64,000 nucleotides of DNA from Pedobacter frigoris (GCF_005116445.1 NZ_SWBQ01000002.1:248001-312000); one strand, 5' to 3'. Positions 19,070 through 28,335 are shown, numbered from the stretch's first letter. Numbers and translations: made by a program. Notes: generated by a model not told the origin, from the letters alone.

Positions 19070-22000
19070 ATGATAAAAAGAACCATCTTGATGCTCTCAA
19101 TTGTGATGCTGCATTTATGCGTTAAAGGACAGGAACTGATCTTTAACCACCTGATGACGGAAAACGGCTTGTCCCAGAATTCCATATTTGCAATTACCCA
19201 GGATAACAGGGGATTCATGTGGTATGGATCGAGGTTTGGACTAAACAGATATGACGGTAACCAGTTCAAACTATATAAAAGCAGTACAACCGATTCAAAT
19301 ACCCTGACAGACGACTATGTAACTGCATTGTTTAGTGATAGCCAGGGCACATTATGGGTGGGCACGGCTAATGGGCTCAACAGGTTCAATTCCCGGAAAA
19401 ATACTTTCGAAAGAATCTACTTAACTCAGGAAAACGGACCAAACAGATACAACGGGATCAAGAACATTTATCAGGATAAAAAAGGACACTTATGGATTGC
19501 AACAAATCATGGACTTTACCTGCTGCTGGATCGCAAGACCAATCATTTTATCTCTGCCGGTCGTTTTGGGCTAATACCCCAGATCGCTAAGGGTGAAGTA
19601 CTAAGCATATATGAGGATGATGAAGGATATTTATGGATTGGAACAAACAACGGCCTCACACGCTTTTTATTCAACAAAAGGATATATGCGGTAAAAACCT
19701 TTAACAGCACAAAAACTCCGGGAAGCATTAGTGATAATGCAGTAACAGGGATTATAGAAGATGATCAGAAAAATCTGTGGATAGGCACTGAAAATGGCGG
19801 TCTGAATCTGTTCAATAAAAACACAGAAACATTTATCTCCTTTCTACACGACGAGGGCAACGGCAATAGTATTGTACACAATGCAATCAGAAGGATCATC
19901 AAGAATAGTTCAGGAGAACTCTGGATAGGTACACAGGAGGGATTGAGCATCTTAAATCCGCTGACCAGGACATTTAGGACCTACCAGCATCGTAAAGCCA
20001 ATCTAAAGAGCTTAAATCAAAATTCCATATACAGCATATATGAGGATATGAATGGCTCCGTATGGATAGGCACTTATTATGGCGGCGTGAATGTAACGTA
20101 CGCCTCCCCCACCAATTTTAAAATTTGGCAGTACAACGAAAAGCTACCCGGAATAAACCATAATGTGGTAAGTTCTATTATAGAAGCTGGAAACAATAAC
20201 CTTTGGATCGGCACAGAAGGCGGCGGACTAAATTACTACAACTGGGCCACCGGAAGATTTACGGCATATAAACACAGAGCTTCCGATCCGCAAAGCCTTG
20301 GATCGGACCTGGTAAAAGTGGTTTATAAAGACAAAACCAGCAATATATGGATTGGAACACATGGCGGCGGACTGAACCTCTTCGATCCTGCAACCAACAA
20401 ATTTAAACGGTTTCTGACCCACAAGTCTGATTTAAATACCACGCGTTCGGAAATTGTAGCGATACTCGAAGACAGTTACGGCACATTTTGGGTGGGCAGC
20501 CAGACCGGTCTGAGGATCTTCAACAAAGAACAATCCAATCTTACCACCTTTAATGTTCCGGCAATACTTAAGCCTTTTGAGGACAAAAACATTAAAGTCC
20601 TCTTCGAAGATTCAAAGAAAAACATATGGATTGCCGCCACAACTGGGCTATTTGTATACTCAAGAACTTCCAGTAAGATATTGACCTATAAACTCCCAAA
20701 AGGAAGTAATAGTGTGAGCAACAACTCCAATTACGTCAATTGTATTCAGGAAGATTCTAAAGGTAATATCTGGATAGGGCTGTACTATGGTGGGTTAACT
20801 TGCTACAATCCAGGAAATAAGAAATTTACCGCTACGTATACAACCAAAGATGGATTGTCCAATAATAACGTCCTGGGAATAATCGAAGATACCAAGCAGC
20901 AATTGTGGATCAGTACATCAAACGGGCTCAATAAATTTGATCCTGTTCATAATATATTTCAGAACTACACCACCAGTGATGGACTGGCAGGTGATGAGTT
21001 TAATTACAACTCGTTCTTCGCAAATAAAAATGGAGAACTGTTTTTTGGTGGTTACAATGGGCTTACGCACTTCTTCCCAAATCAAATTCAGAAGAACAAC
21101 TACAAAGGCCGGATTCAATTTACAAGGCTCAGCCTGTCTAGCACTCCAGTCAGAATAAACGGCCCGGACAAATTGCTGAAGCAGGACGTGAGCTTTACCA
21201 AAAAACTTCAGTTCAGGCATGACCAAAATATATTTACCATCGAATTTGCGTTGCTGGATTTTGTTAAATCAAACAAAAACAAGTATGCCTATAAGCTCGA
21301 AGGCATCAACGATCAGTGGGTAGAAACCAATATCCCTTCCGCAGCATATACGAATCTGCCTTCAGGAACCTACAATTTGCTGGTCAAAGGAGCCAATAAC
21401 GATGGCGTATGGAGTACTCCGGTTAGCCTTCAAATAGAAATACTACCTCCATTTTACAAAACATGGTGGGCATTTTGTCTCTATACAATCATCCTGGGCA
21501 TCGTACTCTTCTTTATCACCAGATTTTTCTATTTAAGGCAACTGATCACCAAGGACGAGGAACTTCACCAGATCAAGCTGAACTTCTTCACCAATGTGTC
21601 ACATGAGATCAGAACCCACCTTACGCTCATCATGGCACCAATAGAAAAACTGATAGACGAGAACCAGAATAATGCGACAATAAGTAAACACCTGACCAAT
21701 GTAAAACACAATGCCGACCGTTTACTGAGACTTGTTAGTGAACTAATGGATTTTAGGAAAGCTGAAACCAAACATCTGAAGCTCCACATTGCAGAGCATG
21801 ACCTGATTTCATTCCTAAAAGATATTTACAGCTCATTTGAAGAGCTCTCCAATAAAAAGAAAATTAACCTCTCGATCGTATACGAAGAAGATCCAATCCT
21901 CTTATACTTTGATAAAGAGCAACTGGAGAAAGTATTTTTCAACCTGATCTCAAATGCCTTTAAATTTACACCTTCCGGGGGTGGCATCACTATTCAGATA

Positions 22001-23137
22001 CACAAAAAAGACGGAAAGGTCTCCATCAATATTGAGGATACCGGTCGCGGGATTGCCACTGAATACCTTGACCAGCTATTTACCAATTTCTTCCAGGTAG
22101 ACGACCATAACATCCAAAATACGGGATACGGTATCGGACTTGCACTTTCAAAAAACATTGTGGAATTGCATAAGGGCGACATCAACGTAACCAGTATACC
22201 GGCAAAAGACAACAGATCCGGCCACACCAGTTTTACGGTAACGCTATTATCAGGCTTCCAGCATTTTAAGAATACTACCTTTCTGCAACCTGTAGCTGTT
22301 CAACACCAGCCCGCAACATCGCCTGTCAATCATTTACCTGAAACCTTTCAACCGAAAGAAACCTCGCAGGAAGCAGACAAAAAGCTAACCATACTGATTG
22401 TAGAAGATCATTCAGAGCTGAGACAGCTCATCAAAGAATCACTCGAAGACAGTTATAACATCATCATTGCAAAAAATGGTCTTGAGGGCTGGGAAAAAGC
22501 AATCGTGGAGATCCCTGACTTGATCATCAGCGATGTAATGATGCCTAAAATGGATGGTTTTATGCTTTGTAGCCAACTAAAGACAGATGATCGGACCAGC
22601 CACATCCCTGTAATACTATTGACCGCTAAAAGCTCCGAAAATGACCAGATCAGCGGACTGTCTGGCGGGGCAGACAATTACCTCACCAAACCATTCAGCA
22701 ATAAGATACTCCAGCTTCATGTAAGAAACCTTTTAATTGGCCGCGAAACGATGCGTAAAAAATTCAGCAGGTCATTTGTACTGGAACCAGCTCAGGTCGT
22801 TGTTGACTCTTTAGATGAGAAGTTTCTTTCCAAGCTGATACAAATCATAGAAGAACATATGGACAATGAGCACTTTGGTGTAGATATGCTTTCAGAAAAA
22901 ATAGGTATGAGCCAGTCTGTCCTTTATAAAAAGATTAAAGCACTTACGGACATGTCTGTAAATGACTTCTCGAAATCCATACGTTTAAAAAGAGCTGCAC
23001 AACTGCTCAAACAGAAACAGAACACAGTATATGAGATAGGCTATATGGTTGGATTTGCCGACCGAAAGTATTTTAGCCGGGAATTTAAGAAGCAGTTTGG
23101 CCTGACGCCAAGCGAGTATATTGAAAAAGTGGATTAG
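19070..23137 (+). CDS. Hybrid two-component system sensor-regulator (HTCS), PUL 1 activator
   Basis: Single-chain inner-membrane regulator of about 1355 residues that senses glycan fragments in the periplasm and activates PUL genes. Order: signal or anchor (about 1-20), two seven-bladed Reg_prop propellers (about 25-700, many LWIGT blades), Y_Y_Y domain (about 705-770), membrane helix (about 790-815), histidine kinase with phospho-acceptor H845 in NVSHEIRTHLTL, HATPase with N, G1 and G2 boxes (about 945-1055), receiver with phospho-acceptor D1155 (IISDVMMPKMDG), and AraC-type HTH (about 1255-1355). A GTG at 19067 is also possible. In the H-box the usual Pro after RT is His. It is divergent from the operon headed at 18827. 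Confidence 0.95.
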   Translation: MIKRTILMLSIVMLHLCVKGQELIFNHLMTENGLSQNSIFAITQDNRGFMWYGSRFGLNRYDGNQFKLYKSSTTDSNTLTDDYVTALFSDSQGTLWVGTANGLNRFNSRKNTFERIYLTQENGPNRYNGIKNIYQDKKGHLWIATNHGLYLLLDRKTNHFISAGRFGLIPQIAKGEVLSIYEDDEGYLWIGTNNGLTRFLFNKRIYAVKTFNSTKTPGSISDNAVTGIIEDDQKNLWIGTENGGLNLFNKNTETFISFLHDEGNGNSIVHNAIRRIIKNSSGELWIGTQEGLSILNPLTRTFRTYQHRKANLKSLNQNSIYSIYEDMNGSVWIGTYYGGVNVTYASPTNFKIWQYNEKLPGINHNVVSSIIEAGNNNLWIGTEGGGLNYYNWATGRFTAYKHRASDPQSLGSDLVKVVYKDKTSNIWIGTHGGGLNLFDPATNKFKRFLTHKSDLNTTRSEIVAILEDSYGTFWVGSQTGLRIFNKEQSNLTTFNVPAILKPFEDKNIKVLFEDSKKNIWIAATTGLFVYSRTSSKILTYKLPKGSNSVSNNSNYVNCIQEDSKGNIWIGLYYGGLTCYNPGNKKFTATYTTKDGLSNNNVLGIIEDTKQQLWISTSNGLNKFDPVHNIFQNYTTSDGLAGDEFNYNSFFANKNGELFFGGYNGLTHFFPNQIQKNNYKGRIQFTRLSLSSTPVRINGPDKLLKQDVSFTKKLQFRHDQNIFTIEFALLDFVKSNKNKYAYKLEGINDQWVETNIPSAAYTNLPSGTYNLLVKGANNDGVWSTPVSLQIEILPPFYKTWWAFCLYTIILGIVLFFITRFFYLRQLITKDEELHQIKLNFFTNVSHEIRTHLTLIMAPIEKLIDENQNNATISKHLTNVKHNADRLLRLVSELMDFRKAETKHLKLHIAEHDLISFLKDIYSSFEELSNKKKINLSIVYEEDPILLYFDKEQLEKVFFNLISNAFKFTPSGGGITIQIHKKDGKVSINIEDTGRGIATEYLDQLFTNFFQVDDHNIQNTGYGIGLALSKNIVELHKGDINVTSIPAKDNRSGHTSFTVTLLSGFQHFKNTTFLQPVAVQHQPATSPVNHLPETFQPKETSQEADKKLTILIVEDHSELRQLIKESLEDSYNIIIAKNGLEGWEKAIVEIPDLIISDVMMPKMDGFMLCSQLKTDDRTSHIPVILLTAKSSENDQISGLSGGADNYLTKPFSNKILQLHVRNLLIGRETMRKKFSRSFVLEPAQVVVDSLDEKFLSKLIQIIEEHMDNEHFGVDMLSEKIGMSQSVLYKKIKALTDMSVNDFSKSIRLKRAAQLLKQKQNTVYEIGYMVGFADRKYFSREFKKQFGLTPSEYIEKVD

Positions 23138-23275
23138 TTATCCAAAAGGACAGCTTCCGCAGCGTTTTCCTCTAAGGTATTTCTCGCAGCACTCTTCTTT
23201 CTTCTTATCCTTTTTGTGCTTCTTTGAATCCTTCTTGTGTTTTTTATCCTTTTTATCTTTCTTTTTCTTTGACAT
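23138..23275 (-). CDS. 45-residue lysine-rich protein with C-terminal cysteine cluster
   Basis: Small frame beginning MSKKKKDKKDKK and ending CCEKYLRGKRCGSCPFG. Residues 3-26 are almost only Lys, Asp and His (KKDKKHKKD pattern). The last 17 residues hold five Cys (CC, C, C with a CGSC core), which could bind a metal. The stop codon lies immediately next to the HTCS stop on the other strand. I know of similar unnamed Lys-rich short proteins in Bacteroidota genomes but assign no function. Support is the clean start-to-stop frame, the strongly biased N-terminus joined to a well-formed Cys motif, and its fit between two flanking genes. Nucleic-acid or metal binding would be guesses. Confidence 0.6.
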   Translation of the reverse strand: MSKKKKDKKDKKHKKDSKKHKKDKKKEECCEKYLRGKRCGSCPFG

Positions 23276-23388
23276 AACCCCTCCTCTGACATCAATATAC
23301 TAAAAAAGGTACATATTGTTTGCATTTGCACCAATATGTACCTTCAAAAATAACCCTGTAATCTCTTAACAGGCCTTATAGAAACTGA

Positions 23389-23916
23389 TTATCCTTCAGC
23401 GTACTCGATACCACCGACGTGTTTATCGATCTGCCATCTTCCTGTTCCTTCTTCTCCGATCACATCAAACAATTCCAGTGCACGACGGGCTTTATATTCT
23501 TCTTCTCTTTGTTCTCTGAAGAACCAGTTTAAGAATTCAAGTGTCACATAGTCCTGTTCTTTATGGCAACGTGCAGCGATGTTCTTGATAGACTGTGTTA
23601 CGCTGATTTCCTGATCCAAAGCTTCTTCAAACACTTCACGGAAAGAATTGTATTCAATTTTAATATTCGTGATATCAGGAGATATTGCTGTTCCTCCCAT
23701 ATCCAATACGTATTTATAGAATTTAAGCTGATGTGCTCTTTCCTCTTCTGCCTGCTTGAAAAAATACTCAGATGAAAAATCGTATCCGTTACGATTGCAC
23801 CATGAAGCCATTGAAAGATATATTGCTGACGAATGAGCTTCTTTTTTTATTTGCTGATTGATAAGCGCCTCTACATCTGATGAGATTAAACACTTAGTCC
23901 GAATGATGTCTTTCAT
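23389..23916 (-). CDS. ftnA: Ferritin (non-haem, FtnA type)
   Basis: Iron-storage protein, 175 residues, cytoplasmic, forming 24-mer cages that oxidise Fe(II). Ferroxidase ligands are in place: E26 in KEAHSS and E59-R-A-H62 in the QAEEERAH helix, with further Glu in the third and fourth helices (EEALDQEISVTQ, FLNWFFREQREEE). Length and helix order are normal for prokaryotic H-type ferritin. A single-gene unit; the next upstream gene starts about 100 bp away and is on the same strand. Confidence 0.95.
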   Translation of the reverse strand: MKDIIRTKCLISSDVEALINQQIKKEAHSSAIYLSMASWCNRNGYDFSSEYFFKQAEEERAHQLKFYKYVLDMGGTAISPDITNIKIEYNSFREVFEEALDQEISVTQSIKNIAARCHKEQDYVTLEFLNWFFREQREEEYKARRALELFDVIGEEGTGRWQIDKHVGGIEYAEG

Positions 23917-24016
23917 ATTTGTATCGATTTATTGATATTATGATAACAAAATTAGTGCTATAAATCAACAACAAAGAATAATAAGGCAATATGGAAAGAT
24001 TCTAATTCTAAGTTAA

Positions 24017-24391
24017 TCAGGCAACTATCCTGTGTAACCTGTCATAGATGATATGATTTAACTCCAGCATGACAAATGTGCCCTGCAGTAATTCCTTAAG
24101 ACCTATAATCTGTAGTAAAGAAAGGACATAACAGTGATCACATGCGCAGATGAATATAATCTCTAGATCCGGAGTTTTAGTATTGTCTAAAAGAAGGTTT
24201 TCGATGTCTATCTGGTAGACAGCCTTTTTTAGCTTCAATAAGTTACGATAATCAAAACGGGCAAGCTTACCTGCAAAATCAATATACCAGCAATTCTCAC
24301 TGTCAGATTGATAGATAGCACCTTTTGAGGTACTAAATACTTCTTCGAAATGGATGTTTGTCAGTATAGCTGTTTCTTGCATAATTCGCAT
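24017..24391 (-). CDS. Hypothetical protein of 124 residues
   Basis: Not recognised as a named family. The sequence contains a conserved-looking core (SENCWYIDFAGKLARFDYRNLLKLKKAVYQ), a Cys pair in ICACDHC at about 82-87, and a helical end. No signal peptide. Start may be at 24391 (MRIMQE) or 24382 (MQE). It precedes ferritin on the same strand by 100 bp. The C-x-C-x-x-C arrangement next to a ferritin gene could point to a role in metal handling, but that is only suggested by position. Confidence 0.65.
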   Translation of the reverse strand: MRIMQETAILTNIHFEEVFSTSKGAIYQSDSENCWYIDFAGKLARFDYRNLLKLKKAVYQIDIENLLLDNTKTPDLEIIFICACDHCYVLSLLQIIGLKELLQGTFVMLELNHIIYDRLHRIVA

Positions 24392-24458
24392 TCACTATTT
24401 GTTGATTGCAAAGATTGGTATTATTTAGAATTAATCCAAATCATATAGAATTATTTTT

Positions 24459-24663
24459 TTAAGAGGCTGTCCAAAAAGGTACGCTTGCTATTTGACTATG
24501 CGTTACGTCATCTTGAATTTATTTCAGGGTCCCGTTTAAGCGAGGTTTTAATAACATGGCCGGGATCCTGAAATAAAATGCGTAGCATTCTTGAAGACAA
24601 AAATCAATTAATACTACTGAAAAATTCAGGATGACGAACGTAACTTTTTGGACAGCCCCTTAA
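24459..24663. mobile_element. MITE-like element with 25-bp terminal inverted repeats
   Basis: A 205-bp segment bounded by 24459-24483 and 24639-24663, which are inverted copies of each other with two mismatches. Both ends read TTAAG[A/G]GGCTGTCC inwards, and the outer TTAA could be the target duplication. No open frame fits inside. Internally, 24506-24531 and 24563-24599 carry a diverged second inverted repeat around TTTATTTCAGG/CCTGAAATAAA, related to the repeat at 38598-38616. GGCTGTCC-AAAA ends are typical of DDE insertion sequences, so it is probably moved in trans. Together with its flanks it accounts for the gene-free stretch 24392-24710. Confidence 0.75.
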
Positions 24664-24710
24664 ATATAAATCTCAAAGGCATTCCAGTTCTATTACAGGT
24701 ATCCTTGATA

Positions 24711-26093
24711 TTATTCCAAAATCAATTCAATAACTGGAACTTCCACATTAGGTTTCTGAACAGGAAGGTTCAGTATGACATCCCCTTCTTTCGTCGTTTC
24801 AGTAGTATGGCCACCTCCCTTAGTTGGCGAATAAAACTTAATTTCTGATCCGTCATTTAGCAATTGGGCATATTTAAACTTACCCTTATAACCTTCAAGG
24901 TGAAGTGATTTGAATGGCCATTGCATTAAATGGATGTATAATCTTTTACGTTCAGGATTGTAAGTTAGGAAACAATTTTGAGGCACTTTAAATGTCTCCG
25001 GAGCTTGCGTACAACCATAAATAGCCCTGCTATGCTGCTTCATCCATGCACCCATGCCTTCCAGCCTTTCATTTGCCCTTTCGTCAAATTCACCCCTTGC
25101 TGTTGGGCCGACATTCAGTAAAAGATTTCCTCCTTTACTAACAGTTTCAATCAACATTGCGATCAACTGCGGAACACTTTTCCATGAGTTCTCGTCACGG
25201 TGATACCCCCATGAACCAGAAAAGGTCTGGCAGGTTTCCCATGGCACTTTTTGTCCGTTGACGGTTACCCATTCGCGCGGCATAAACTGTTCCGGAGTTT
25301 TGATGTCCCAGCCCCAATCGGTATCGTTTAAATCCAAACGGTCGTTTACGATGATGTTTGGTTGCAGTTTGCGGATCAACTTCAAAAGACCTTCTGAATC
25401 CCATTCATTGTGTCCCTTTCCGTTATAAGAAAAATCGGTAAAAAGTATATCGATCTGTCCGAACTGAGTCAGTAACTCAGTGACCTGGTTTTTCATGTAG
25501 GTCTGGTACTTTTTCATATCCCTTGTTTCATTGAGCTTAGCACGCTCTTCCTTATTCGTCGGGACAGGTGGATGACTGCCATCAAAAGTAAAATCAGGGT
25601 GGTGCCAGTCGATCAGAGAGTAATAAAAACCTACCTTGATACCTTCTGCCCTAAAAGCTTCTACCATTGGCTTTATCAGATCTTTGCCGATAGGTGTTTT
25701 TGTTGCCTTGTAATCCGAATACTTGGTATCCCATAAACTAAATCCTTCATGGTGTTTGGTGGTGATCACAAAGTATTTCATTCCCGCTTTTTTTGCCATG
25801 GCAGCCCACTGCTTAGGATTATACAAATCCGGTTCAAAAAGGTTGAAGTACTTCTGGTATTCCTGGTCAGGAATTTTTTCATTAAACTTCACCCATTCAT
25901 GACGTGCAGGAACTGCATATAAACCCCAATGGATAAACATCCCAAACCGGGCGTCTGTCCACCATTTCATTCTTTTCTCTTTTTGTTCTTTGGTTTCTGT
26001 CGCCCATGCCGGTCGGGTTTGTCCGGAAGAGATAAAAGGCTTCAATAATACCAGCAAAGCCAACACGGCTACGAGTTTTAGGATTTTCATCAA
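24711..26093 (-). CDS. GH29 alpha-L-fucosidase
   Basis: Retaining exo-fucosidase of 460 residues, exported by a signal peptide of about 24 residues (ending SSGQ), so periplasmic or secreted. GH29 landmarks: the FGMFIHWG motif (50-57), KHHEGF with H114 and H115 in the sugar pocket, and the nucleophile D220 in ILFTDF. The expected LLNVGPTARGEF motif closes the barrel, followed by a small beta-sandwich. It stands alone with no SusC/D next to it. The upstream regulator gene runs the same way, but the 112-bp gap suggests a separate promoter. Either of the first two ATGs (26093, 26090) may start it. Confidence 0.93.
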   Translation of the reverse strand: MMKILKLVAVLALLVLLKPFISSGQTRPAWATETKEQKEKRMKWWTDARFGMFIHWGLYAVPARHEWVKFNEKIPDQEYQKYFNLFEPDLYNPKQWAAMAKKAGMKYFVITTKHHEGFSLWDTKYSDYKATKTPIGKDLIKPMVEAFRAEGIKVGFYYSLIDWHHPDFTFDGSHPPVPTNKEERAKLNETRDMKKYQTYMKNQVTELLTQFGQIDILFTDFSYNGKGHNEWDSEGLLKLIRKLQPNIIVNDRLDLNDTDWGWDIKTPEQFMPREWVTVNGQKVPWETCQTFSGSWGYHRDENSWKSVPQLIAMLIETVSKGGNLLLNVGPTARGEFDERANERLEGMGAWMKQHSRAIYGCTQAPETFKVPQNCFLTYNPERKRLYIHLMQWPFKSLHLEGYKGKFKYAQLLNDGSEIKFYSPTKGGGHTTETTKEGDVILNLPVQKPNVEVPVIELILE

Positions 26094-26205
26094 AATTAGT
26101 TATAAGGTTCTTTATTTGGTGTTTGTTATCCAAAGAAAGGGAATTCCAGATAAAAAAATTTTGCTTAATTGCCTAAATATTAAGTGATTTTGACAATCAG
26201 GATTA

Positions 26206-27255
26206 TTAATTTTTCATTTTCGTTAACCGTGCCAGATCCAGGATCTCAATTTGACTACCCTTTTTTTCTATCAGGCCTTCTTCTTTAAAGTCTGTCAGGG
26301 TTCTGCTTACGGTTTCTGAAGCCATTCCCGCCATGGCTGCCAGTTCATCCCTTGTTGCTTTAAACTGCAACTCGTCATTCGACAGTTTATTCAATTTGAC
26401 CAGCACCTGTGCCAGACGCTTGCGAACAGAATGATAAGCCAGTTCCAGTAACTGTTCTTCTTTTTCTCTCACATCATTGGAGAGGATTTTGATAAATTGC
26501 CGACTGACATCAGGATATTTATTAAGTAAATCAACAACGGCGTCTTTAGGCAAAAGACATATTGCGGAATCCTCAAGGGCTTCTGCCATTTCAGTAAAAT
26601 TTTCATTCAGCAGCAGCGCATTTATACCAAAATAATCATTGGGTTTGTATAAGCCGGTCATCAGTTGCCTGCCATCTTCGGAAAATTTTATGGTTTTAAT
26701 AGTACCTTCCAACAATAAATAGAGGCCTTGCGGCTGATCTCCTTCATAATAAAGAACCTGCTTTTTCTTTACATGCCTGACTTTGCGTCCGGCAATTAAA
26801 TCATTTAATTCTTTTAGTCCGCTTTCATTTCCTACCGCGAGCCTTTGAAGACTTTTGAGCGACTGATTGGAATACCCTTCTACCCGTTGTTTTTTGATCA
26901 GCCTACTTTCAACCGCGTTTAGCAGTTCCAGATCATCAAAAGGCTTAGTGAGATAGTCGTCTGCGCCCATTTCCATTCCTTTTCTAAAATCAATGCGCTC
27001 CGCTTTGGCGGTAAGGAAAATAAAGGGAATATCTGCCGTATCCGGATTTTTGCTCAAAAGATACAAAACACCATAACCATCGAGTTCAGGCATCATGATG
27101 TCACAAAGTATCAGATCTGGTTTGGTATGGTTTGTAATTTCCACGCCTTTCTTTCCATTATCGGCCTGTAACACTTCATATCCGGCGAGCTCCAGTATTT
27201 CTGCTGTACTTTCACGGATGTCGATATTGTCCTCAATAATTAGAATGGTCTCCAT
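26206..27255 (-). CDS. Response regulator with receiver and Crp/Fnr DNA-binding domain
   Basis: Cytoplasmic transcription regulator of 349 residues. The N-terminal receiver domain (1-120) has acidic pocket D9-N-x-D and phospho-acceptor D52 in LCDIMMPELDG, with the LTAK and LTKPF segments. A linker leads to a cyclic-nucleotide-binding fold (about 145-250, YYEGDQPQGLYLLLEG) and a Crp-type HTH (about 285-340, ELAAMAGMASETVSRTL). No Fnr-type Cys cluster is seen, so it is not an Fe-S oxygen sensor. No histidine kinase lies next to it. A perfect inverted repeat 97 bp upstream of its start may be its own binding site. The fusion is known in Bacteroidota; its signal here is unknown. Confidence 0.92.
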   Translation of the reverse strand: METILIIEDNIDIRESTAEILELAGYEVLQADNGKKGVEITNHTKPDLILCDIMMPELDGYGVLYLLSKNPDTADIPFIFLTAKAERIDFRKGMEMGADDYLTKPFDDLELLNAVESRLIKKQRVEGYSNQSLKSLQRLAVGNESGLKELNDLIAGRKVRHVKKKQVLYYEGDQPQGLYLLLEGTIKTIKFSEDGRQLMTGLYKPNDYFGINALLLNENFTEMAEALEDSAICLLPKDAVVDLLNKYPDVSRQFIKILSNDVREKEEQLLELAYHSVRKRLAQVLVKLNKLSNDELQFKATRDELAAMAGMASETVSRTLTDFKEEGLIEKKGSQIEILDLARLTKMKN

Positions 27256-27351
27256 ATAAAATCTGACTAGGGTGAAAAAGCGTGAATATTATAGTTTGAA
27301 AGTTAAATATAATATTGATCACAAATATCAAAAGTTAACAATGAATTAAAG

Positions 27352-27385
27352 TGACCATGATCACTTTTTATTTTGATCATGGTCA
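27352..27385. promoter_or_regulatory. Perfect 12-bp inverted repeat, candidate Crp-type operator
   Basis: TGACCATGATCA at 27352-27363 is mirrored by TGATCATGGTCA at 27374-27385 with a 10-bp AT-rich spacer. It lies between the divergent regulator start (27255) and the gene remnant at 27462. Arms of TGA...TCA type suit a Crp/Fnr-family dimer, and autoregulation by the adjacent regulator is the simplest idea. A 10-nt match to one arm (TGATCATGGT) also occurs at 36968-36977, 149 bp ahead of pfpI. Confidence 0.5.
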
Positions 27386-27461
27386 GAACGAATGAACCAC
27401 CTATTAAAGCGCTAGAGAAAAACCATTATCATTCTGGTTCTATAAAATTCAGATCCCTGTT

Positions 27462-28225
27462 GTGCGTTTCCGAGACTGTCATGACACAATAAAAACCTAC
27501 TACAAACAGATCAAGCCAACTATGCCAGCAGCATTCAATTCAAAAACAACGGGTTCAGCACTGTGGGTTAGATGCAGGGTCTTTTTATCAAATCCCTTGA
27601 TCAGGAAAGATACCGCTCATGTTTATCTCCAAACCAAGGGCTGGTCAGTTATAGGCTCTAACATGTACGACACAACCAGGGTTTATCCGGTTTCAGCTCC
27701 ATCAAATATTGGTTCGCAGGAAACCCTGTCCGCCTCCGCAGGCGATATGTTCCGTGCGGGTGTGGATACATTAAAGACTTTCTTTGTTGCATATTCGAAT
27801 GTAAAACCCACCAATATCAGCGCAGACAATTTTGAACTTTCAGTGGAGCTGAAAACCTCCGCAACAGGGCTGGCGTCCGATGCTCACAAGTGGATGTCAC
27901 ACTCTTCGGTGAAGAATACCAACATCATTTCAGTATCATTAAGCCAGAATGTACGGTCTGGACGAGTTACCAGTTCTCGGAAAACGTAAAAGACGGAAGC
28001 AAGTATGACCTCAGAGCTTTTGGCCATGATTTTAGTAAAGGCGGCACCTTAAAACTTCATATCAGGAACAAAAAAGTTACACTTTCTATAGACGACAAAC
28101 AAGCATATAAGACGCACTATAGCAATCCGATAGGTCACGTCATGGGTGTAAAGATATCTTTTGCAGGGATAGGTGAATTCAAAAATTTTCAACTTAAGGA
28201 CCTGAAAACGGGCGCGCAGTTTTAA
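27462..28225 (+). pseudogene. Frameshifted and N-terminally truncated gene remnant
   Basis: Two overlapping frames make one protein only if joined by a frameshift near 27880. The first gives YYKQIKPTMPAAF...DNFELSVELKTS, the second continues CSQVDVTLFGEEYQHHFSIIK...GVKISFAGIGEFKNFQLK. The C-terminal half looks like a concanavalin-like or extracellular sandwich domain following a linker; the expected upstream membrane or DNA-binding part is absent, since the only start is a GTG at 27462 without a hydrophobic segment. I read this as the remains of a larger membrane protein of unknown role. If the frameshift is a sequencing error the gene could still be truncated but active. Confidence 0.6.
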
Positions 28226-28335
28226 CGCCACTGGGGTGCCAGTCGTCCTCTTTAAGCACCACCTTGTTAAATAACGTTAATTAAAATGCAACGTTACTTA
28301 CAAACCCTACATTAGCGGTATCACAAAAACTTGAT

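Noticed and set aside
23121..23334. Longer open frames of about 60 residues on both strands over the Lys-rich gene
   Set aside because: They give low-complexity Phe/Ser- or Arg/Lys-rich peptides created by the A-rich run; the 45-residue frame with the Cys motif is the sensible one.
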